From IMG/VR virus record IMGVR_UViG_3300013137_000024, positions 1-56,603 of that record: a DNA stretch of 56,603 bases, one strand, 5' to 3'. The DNA comes from a virus. Both the position numbers and the translations under genes were made by a program. The notes beneath the pieces are model-generated. The model had not been told where the DNA came from and did not search any database. It saw only the letters and a list, made by a program, of their open reading frames with translations. Of the stretch, positions 26,319 through 35,900 are shown in pieces (the stretch's first letter is position 1; the number at the start of each line of letters is the position of its first letter).

Positions 26319-26921
26319 ATGGCTCTGAACCCGGCTGTGATTCTGACTGCATTGCAAGCCGCCCGGTCTTCGGGGGCACTGCCGCTGTTGGGAATCAACT
26401 ATGACCGGCTGGCCACTGGGATTGCTCAAGGAGTGTCCCAATGGGGGGTGGGTCAACCTCAGAACCTGGCCCTGACGGGGATGGCCACTGGTTTTGGGGG
26501 TGCCGGGACAATTGTTTCCGCCGGGACCAAGATCGTGGTTCCAGCAAACTACGGTGTAGTGCTGGGGGCACTGATTTCAGCTGGGATGGTAGGTCCCGTT
26601 GGGCCTAGCCTGGCCATGGCCGTCACCAACGGGATCTCGTCTGCTTTCACTGTATCGGGCCAATATTCTGGGGTGTCCTCGATGGTGGGATCGGGGAATG
26701 ATGTTGCCAAAGTAACGATGGCGAATGCCGGGACTTTGATAGGTATCCTCAACTCAGTACTGGTCGGTTCTTTGGGGACGGGTTCTTCTATCGGAATGCT
26801 GTCTGCGGGGTTGGGGAATGGTATTGCTTCCCTTCTTTTGCTCGGAACCGGGACGGGTGTCGTGATGGGGACCCCAGGTCCCTATGCGGCAACCGGTCCC
26901 ACTTTGTCGGTGGTGATCTGA
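26319..26921 (+). CDS. Glycine-rich hydrophobic protein next to the spike
   Basis: 200 residues from ATG 26319 (MALNPAVIL), eight bases after GAGGGGA; the much longer open frame is a shadow of the spike gene. After a helical start (ALQAARSSGALPLLGINYDR) it is made of repeated small-residue hydrophobic stretches such as GVVLGALISAGMVGPVGPSL and GMLSAGLGNGIASLLLLGTG, with an internal similarity between residues ~85-135 and ~140-185. Almost no charged residues in this part. I do not recognise the family and see no PAAR motif. Encoded between spike and giant protein, it is probably a small virion protein at the hub or tip; the hydrophobic repeats might contact membrane during injection (inference). 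It ends one base before the next ATG. Confidence 0.7.
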   Translation: MALNPAVILTALQAARSSGALPLLGINYDRLATGIAQGVSQWGVGQPQNLALTGMATGFGGAGTIVSAGTKIVVPANYGVVLGALISAGMVGPVGPSLAMAVTNGISSAFTVSGQYSGVSSMVGSGNDVAKVTMANAGTLIGILNSVLVGSLGTGSSIGMLSAGLGNGIASLLLLGTGTGVVMGTPGPYAATGPTLSVVI

Positions 26922-26922
26922 A

Positions 26923-29900
26923 ATGAGCCGTTTCACGGGTCATGTGCTGCGGGGAGCGAACATCTCTCCAGCAAATGCCACAATCACGAGTGAACCTTCT
27001 ACGGGCGTAGCGCGGGATATTCGCTCTCTGCCCGGACCTGGAATCTATACGTTGACTGCACCTGCTCTGATTGAAGCCAGAGCAGACCAGTATCGTGCTG
27101 CGGTTCTTGAAGCACCCGGAACCACCACCCAGGAGTTTCTCGTATGGGCGGCGAATACGTCCAGTTTGACCATCTTGGACGATCCAAATGATCCTACTTG
27201 GCAAACTGAAACCGGCACCGGCACTTTCTATTCCGGCACTTTGACTGTAACAGATCTCGATCCTCTTGTCACACATACAGACGGGACAAATTATGTCATC
27301 ATCACGGATAACGGGAATCGGAGTCTGTCTGCCATCCTCTATATCGTGGTGGCCAGGGGAGACACCGAATACGACGATGATGGATGGGTTGATCCGGATA
27401 ATCCTTCCGCGGGTCGTAAAGGGACCAATCCATATCTGGTGTTCACCATCAATCCCGCATCCCAGAATCCCGTGTCTGGCAAGGTAACCATCACTGCCCC
27501 TCAGTTGGCGTTGCTTGGAGGCGGGCTGTCATTGGATCGGGGGGATAACGTTGTAATTGTCCGGTATCTGTTGGCGCCTGCTCGGTTCTGGTGGACCAGG
27601 AATGATAGGTACGAGACCCGATTCGGTTGGAATGGGCAAACCCAACGTTGGGAACCCTACAAGGGGGGTTCTCCAAAGGATCTGGGGATTCTTTTGTTGA
27701 ATAGCGGTTACAAGCTGTTCCCCAAAGTGGTGAACCTCCCTGTTGGGGCATATTTGCCGGGAAACGAGACCCAACCCGATGAATACGCCATGATCCGGTT
27801 GGGTTCTGATCCGGGGGTCACAAGTCTTCCGGTGGGGCCGGGGGGATTGTTCCTCGGGATTCAAGTCAAACCAGATGTTGATGTGGAGGCCTTCGATTTT
27901 GCTACGGCTCCGGCTTTGTCCGGCATCATGGGACAGACCAGTGGGGCGCTTCGGTTCAATCCCAGTTTTGCAGAACTATATGCTGGTAGGACTGTCTGGT
28001 ATGTCCCCAAAACCTTTGTGGTGGGATCGAATGGTGTTGTCGGGAAGATGCTCGATGCCGTTACAGGTTCTTTGTTTGTTGCCCCTATTCCGGGCATCCT
28101 GGATTGTCCTCTCATTCGGTTTGGCAACCGGAGGTATCTGCAAGCAACGATCTATCCAAATGACGCTGCAATGAGCCTGGCTCCGGTTCCCACAGCCGGG
28201 TCTGTCCAAGTTTCTGCTTCTACCGGCAGGATCCGACTGAGTTCAGCAGATGTTGACCAAGCAGATCCTTCTTCCCCGAGTTTCAGCAAGCACTATCTGG
28301 GCGAAGATGTGATCTATGATGGGGTGGCACTGAATGCCACTCCACAACCTGTCCAGAAACAGGTTCAGCTCGTGGATACGGTTGGCAATCCTGCCACTGG
28401 GAACAGCAGTGCTTTTTATATTCCCGATGCCGTGACCTTGCCCGATGAGTTCATCAATCTCTCCGAGACGCACCGAGGTCTCGGGATCTCCGGTGTGTTG
28501 GATGTGCCTGATGGCACAGGAGCAATCCCCTCCAATCCTGGAACTCCGGCTTCGGTTCGTCCGGGCGGGGATTCCGAAGTTACTCTCAACACCGGTAGGG
28601 TCCGCCAAGTTTATTCGATAGGTGATACCATTCTGTTCTCTGGCAGATCGGCAATGTTCTCCCTCCATTATGTGGACCGGGAATCTGATCTTCCATCGGC
28701 TAGCAATGTGGGAACAGGAGAGGCTTGGATTGCCCGTGAACGAGGCATCACTGGTTCCAAGGTGATGCTCAACTCAGGAGATCTTGCATCTATCGGGGAT
28801 GGGGCGATTTATTTCCTCCAGACCACTTTCACCCCAGCAGTGTACACCCAGTTGGGACAATTGATATCCCGAAACCGGGATATTTTTCGGTTCGATGGAA
28901 CCGAGGTTTTATACTTTGCTATCGACGGGTCAGGCTATTCTTGGCCGTCTTCGATTCTTTTGGCCGCATTGCCGGGCAGAACATTCTTCACGGCTGCTGA
29001 AGTGGCCAGTAGCATTTTCAGTGTTGTCACGGGAACGGGCCGGGTCTATGCCTCCGCAGGTCGAATCCTGATTGAAGCCGACGATCCCACTTTGGGATCC
29101 GTAGAAATCGGGTTTGGGAATCCCAAGGACCTCTCCGGGGCCGCGGTGTTAGGATTTTTACCGGGATGGCGGGCTGTTGGAGGTGTAGGAACGTGGCTCC
29201 CGGATGCCGGATTGGCCGTGGGACTGTTCCGGACCCCTTACGATCTCGATCGGACTCAGGGCTATGCTGATATTTCTGACGTGGCACGAGTCAATGGGGG
29301 GATTGTTCATTCTAGCGTACCTGCAAGCCCCTTTGTATTCCTGGATAATCCCCCGCTTCAGGATGTGGCCGGGATTGACGAAGGGATTTTCTTTGCCCTG
29401 ACGACACTTATAGATGACGGCACCGGCAATGTCCAAGTAGTGATCAAGCCCCTGGAGCACTATTTGGACATCATTCATCGTTTTGGACAGAAGAAGTTCG
29501 ATTGGATTTCCGATGGAATCACGGAAAATGAATATGTCCAACCCGTGACGATCCTGTCTTTTGACAATCTGAACGTCGTTCCCAAATCTCTGCTGGCGGC
29601 CCCTGGGATTGGGGGCGGTCTGTGGATTGACCCTGACGGAACGGGATACGTATTCCAAGATCAAGGTTCAGATTATCTATTGCCCCAGGAAGGTCAATCG
29701 GGAACGGCCATCCTGACCGAACGTTTTGGCCAACGGATCTTGTTCGGCGCCATGGGCCGTGTGGTGGTTGCTGGTGGAACCACTTTCGAGGATGTAACTA
29801 CGGATTACACCGGGGTGCAACCGGGGTATCGACTCAAGATCACTTCGGGTTCCTGTCAGGGTTCATATCTTGTTCGATCCGTTTTGAGTCCCACGGCCCT

Positions 29901-32900
29901 CGTGGTTTCCCCAAACCTCCGAACGGTGGATGCTTTCCCTGTTACCTGGGAGGTGTACGAAGGCTACTCAACGAGCGTATACGATCCAGCACTTGTGGCC
30001 GATATGTTCTATGATCCATTCTCCCATCTGACGAGTGAACCTTTCAAGGTCCGACTGTTGTCTCCGTTGGGAGCAGTGCCAGACCCAGCAATAGGGGGCC
30101 ATCTCAAAGCCAATATGGCAGGGGCGTTGGCATCTGGGCGGAACATCAATGTCCGTTACGGGCTCACTGCTCCGAATGTTACGAACACGGCAACTTTGGT
30201 TGCCTTGACCCAAACTGTTCTGGGCCCTATTGCCAATGGGTCTCTCATTGTTTCAACCACGGAACCCCGATTCAGCACTGGAGCCTTTGATGTTCAAATC
30301 GGAACCGACAGGTATACCCCCGTGGGTGTGGTTTCGTTCTCACCCGATCCCGTAACCGTTGAATATCTGTTGAATGATGATGGGCCATTCTTGAAAGGAA
30401 CCCTGAAATTCAAACAAACGTTCCTGACGACCTATTCGATGGCTCAAGTGGTTTATGTCGAAACTTTCTTAGCCCCTTCTGATCTCACTGCTCTGACCGT
30501 CGAATATGCAGCTTCTACGGGAGAACTGAGTCTTTCTGAAAACGACATGACGGTTTGGCAAGGGACAACGGCCTATTTCGTGGAACAAATGATTACCGAG
30601 GATAGACAAGATGTGTCATTGAATCCTATCCTCGGATCTTTTGCTTTCAATCAGCCCATCCCGAAGGGGTCCTCAGTCGAAGCGGAATATTGGTTGGCAG
30701 ATCTTGAGGGCCGCAAGGTAGGCAACCCCATCACGGAGTTTCTCCCAGTTTTTGTTCGGAATGAAGTTGCAGTGCGTGTAGATGACCACACCTATACGTT
30801 CAATTCCCAAGCATGGACAGTGGTTTCTGAGGTGGAACCCATTGTTTTCCTTGGGGCCATTATGCAGAATTTCGGCACCTCGGACTGTGTTTTTTCCTAT
30901 CCCGGCGGCCGAGGACAGATTACGTTTCTCAGTCAAGTCGTGACCTCTGACACCATTGTCAAGGTGAACTATGCTGTTTTAGAAGCCCAAGGAGGGGAGC
31001 AGGCTTTCGAAACGAGTTCCAAACCGGTTTATCGGCCCCCATTTTACATCAAGGCCAATCAAAGTCGTTTTGGATTGCGGGGGAATAGGGCGGCTGATTT
31101 CCAAGCCGGACAGATGTTGCGCTTCGGGGAGGACTGTTTCTACATTCGGGGGACGCAATATTATCCCACGAGTGCCAATGGTCCTGTCACGTCGGTAGAG
31201 ATTTTCCCTACGACCATCAATGAGGTGGGTTCGCGAGCTCCCGCCAATGATGTTCTATCTTTAGTCACGGATCAACCGATCACGACGGTCGTAGATCCAG
31301 ATGGGGCCGCTATTCCAACCACGGCCCCGGCTGGATTCATGCAAAGTCTCGATCTCAATACGTTCCCGTTTGAATCCGTGAGTCGAGGTCAACGGACAAT
31401 TGTGTTTTTGGGGAACCTGATGCAATTCGCGGTTCCCGGGCATATTTTTGAAATCGGGGGCCATCCCCACACGATTTCCCAAGCCCAATTGTCTGAAGAT
31501 GGGATGAGATCCCGGATTACTATGACGGCTCCTTTCCGGACGGGATTCTCGATGGATTCCCCGCCCACAGTGAAGTTGTCCTATCGGCCAGTTTATCCCC
31601 CACAGACGGTTGATTTCATAGGGGTGGGTCCTCTTGTCTCCACAGAATCATCCGAGTTGGTTCTGTTTGGCCGGACAGATGGTGTTGGGGAACTTCCTGG
31701 TGAAACCCTGGTTCCCGGCATCGATTACACCCTGGATGCTTCTACGGGGGCAATCAAGATCCTGGCTCCTCGTCAGGAACCCCTGGATGGATCCGAGAAG
31801 CTTCTTCTCTCATTCACACGAAATAGATCACTCCAACCGGCCATTCAGAACGGATTGGTGGTTACGCCCCGGATGTCAGCAACGTATTTGTACACGGATG
31901 TCCCGACCGAACAGAATGGGCTCTTGGGGGCACTTCTCACCGGGACGTATACGTTTTCCAATCCTGACACGTTCTATTTCCGTGCGGTGCCTATAGCATC
32001 TTTCCTTGGGGAAATGGCACAAGAAGCCATTCGAGAAATCGCGGCCACCCAACCAGCGGGAGGCCCTTATCAGCCCAGTGACAGCACCAAGAATTGGGAC
32101 CAAGGCCGTGTTGGTCTGTTGTCACAACGTAAGCATTTACAAGACAAGGATCGGGCATCCAGGGCTTTTCTCGATTTCTACAACTCGACCATCTTGGCTT
32201 TTGAACAGATCGAAGAAACCTGTTCGGGGGGCTTTATCGGGGATCGGGATGGGAAGTTTCGTTTCTGGGTGGGGCTGGATCGGGAGTATCCCACGCCCGG
32301 TTATGAAGACCCCATCACTGGTGTTTTGATCTCGCGGTTTGTTTGGAGTGATGCTTTTAACGGGCAGGCAGCAGACCCGTTGAATCCTAATTTCATCACA
32401 GTGTTGCCTTCCGATTATGTCGTAACACCGGACTCTTTCATCCTGGCAAGCGGTGTGATGGACGGCCAAATCCCCAACCCTGATCTCATGTTCAGGCTCA
32501 TGTCCGAGCAGGAACAAATGATCCTCAATGACGTGGACGATTTGGTTCTGGTGCGCCTTGGTGAACCAGATGTGTCCAGCACGTGGACGTATCCATTTTT
32601 CCATTTCAAAACCAAAGGGAATGTTGCGCGGATGGTCGATTCACATCGATTTTCGCGCCTGTTCCCGACATTGACCCGGGCTTTTTTCATGACTTATCCC
32701 GGGATCAATAGCACGGGAGATGCGGTTCCGGGGGCCTATACCTGGGGACGATACACCGACACCGGGGATTGGGAAGAAACGCACGGGCACGGGATTGGAC
32801 AGCTTCATAATCCGGCCATTGGGGATTTGGACAACGTGAGGACAGCCAAGTTGTCCAAACGACGGGCCAGGGCTCGAATCTGGGGCTATTTCCCGAACGG

Positions 32901-35900
32901 AATCCCAGCTGGGGTGTTCGATGGGGGAACGTCTCCGATCATCACGGACCCGTGTGTGATTGCATCTTCTGTCCTGTTGCGGGATCTTCAGGTGGATCCT
33001 GACACCGGCTATCCAGATCAGAATCAATTCATCTCCCAAAGTCCGACTGGCACTGTCCCCGACTTGGAATCGGGAGATCCAGAATTGGTGGTTCCGCCCT
33101 TCAAAGCAGGGAATGAGATCGAATGGGGCAAACCGGATGGTACCACTAAACGAGCCTTGTCCCCATTGGGGGTGAGTATTTTCGGGATCCCCATGCTCAC
33201 CGGAGTGTATATCCGAGATGTTCTGTATGGATGCGTGATTCGATTCAAGAGCGGTGCAGGGAATATCTCGAGCCCCGATCAACTTCTGGTGGGTACAGGC
33301 AACACCACGGGGATCCCGGCCCATTTATACCCCATTGAAACCGGGGACACCATCTATGCCGGTCCCAATATCGGGACGGATCAAGAGCCCGCCGATCCTC
33401 CGACTCGTGAAACGATGATGTCCTTGGCATCCAATATTGATGCCTATCGAGACGGGTTTGACCTTGAAGTGACCGCCGATGGGGTTATCGAGGATAAGAC
33501 CTATCCTTCAATGAATGACCCGTCATTTCTCCCCATCAGAGAGATCCTTGGACAAAACCCCCCCGACCCTCTAACTCCTTTGGAGGGTCTTGTTGAGTTC
33601 GTTTACGTCAACGAGAATCCGCTCGAATTGCCGGCCCTCAGGGGGGAAGCCAAGGACGATTCTGGGGACTATCAGATTCCGTACATTCGGACGACGAATA
33701 CAGAGTTGGATCGTTTTGCCCAAGTGTTCACCGGCATGACTAATCTCATGGACCTGGATGATCTGGGAACATCCGCCGTATACCCCGATGAGATAGTCAG
33801 TCCTTTCTGTGATGTCGTGACCGGAACCCTGCATTTCCCGATTGACATCACCCCCGCTCCCGCTCTCGGGGTGGGACCTATTCAAGAGTATGATTTGTTA
33901 TTGGTGCAAACATATCCCGATGCAGGGCCATTCCCTGTCCCCGGCCCGCAAGGAATCTTCTCGGTCGGGGGATATGATGTTATCGGGGGAGAAGGTTTCA
34001 TTGGTGTACCCCGATTTGTCACTGAAACAACACCTCCGGCCGTTCCCGGAGGGCCGACGGGTTCCCCGATTCAATACACGTTTGATCGGGCAATGGCCTA
34101 CATTGACACCACCCCGGGCTATCCTTATGCGGGAGATCCCCAGGCCCAAGTACCCCCGCCTCCAGGGGTGGAGTTCTTTGAAGTGGCGTCGGAAGGGGCT
34201 ACCTATCTGAAGTTTACGTCCATCGGACAAATTGTGCTCAATGATGGTGTCATGGCGTCCGGTAATCTGAATGACATCTGGGCCGCCAGTGTCAACAATT
34301 CCGTAACGGTCACTGTCTACTCGAGATGGGATGACACCGTCACGGATGGTCCTGGATTCCCATTGCCCACGGTCAATCCGGGGGGTGCAATTTGCCTGCA
34401 ACTAGTCATTTCCCAAAATACTGTGTTGGTTATTCCCTATGCAGGAGTGCCTTTTATTGTTGGACTGTTGACCCCGCCCGTTTCGGGCGGGGATTGTCCG
34501 CTCGATCCGGATGGGCCTGATCCAAGCTATCGGTATATCAAAATCCCGGCCACGGGGATCATCCCTTGGGGGGTTCCTCCCATCCCCAATCAGTGGTTTT
34601 TGCCGTACGAGATAGTCAATCCCGGGCCGAATCAGGTCACCAAGACGTTGTATGGATTCGAATTCACCGTAGGTGTTTACACTGCTGCTGGGGGACATTC
34701 GGAGACAGCCTGGATTTCTTCTGATCGTCTGACATTCAACGAAGTCATTGACATGCGGCTTGCCAAATCCAGGGACACAGTACATCCGCAATCCGGATTG
34801 CCACTGAATGCCAGATTGACGGTAGATGTCGTCACTATCGGAGGTGGAACAGAATCCAATGTGAACTCTTGGTGTAATGGGGTGATAGGATTGATCCCCG
34901 ATCCATTTACCTTCCCAAGCCCGATGAATGGAACATGGTCTATTGCGGCTAAACACGGTTCAATTCGGGTGTGCGGTTACGAAGGATGGAACAATACTCC
35001 GGTTACCGGATCGGGAATTTCCGCTTCTCTGCTTCCATCAAGCGAGCGCATGGAGACAGACGCCATTCTGACAGCCACCGGCAAGACCGCTAGCAAGTAC
35101 AATGCGGGACTCGTTGCCCCCGAAATGTGGGATGACCGGTTTGTCGAACTCAGTGTGACCCAAGGAGCCGTTACCAATGTCGTTCCCGGGGACATTGTGG
35201 TCGTAGAACGATCTTCGAATGCGACCCATTTTGCAACCACGATGGCCGGAACCTATCTGGTACGACATGCCGTAGAGGCCACTCCGGGTGAAAAGTTCCG
35301 GGCAGTGTCCCTCAGATCCTATGCTGGATACGGTGCCGGTTGGTGTCCGGTGCATTTCCCCACGGTAGAGAATTACGATTCGGCAACCCATGTCTTGACC
35401 CTGTCCGATCTGGCTCCGGTTAATCAGGGAACTCCAGTCGGGGCTCTTCAGTCCGGATTTTTACCGGTAGGGAGGTTGTACGTCATTCGAGATGTGGCCG
35501 GGTTAGCATCCCCTGACGAGACTACATTTAGGGCGGCGGTTGTCAGTGCTATGGTCGTAGCAATTGCCACGGATCCCGATTCCAAAGGATTGTTTACTCT
35601 CAATCCGGTGTTGTGTCGAGATGCAGCCGGGGATCTTATCTCGGAGGCCGAATTCGAAACCGCCCTTGAAACTGGAATGCCCGTCTCCGGTATGGTTTTT
35701 TGGCCTGTGACAGTGGGTGGGGAGCAGGGTCTGCCATCGAATAACTGTGTGGGGTATCACACAGATGCAGATCCCCCAGCTCCCGCATTGGGCCGGGCAG
35801 TGTTCGGATTCCGTTGGGTGTCTATTGTACCGCCCCCCCAACTGAATGAAGATCCGACGGTTCAGAACGCAGTTTTCAGTGGAAATTTGGTGGATCCTCT

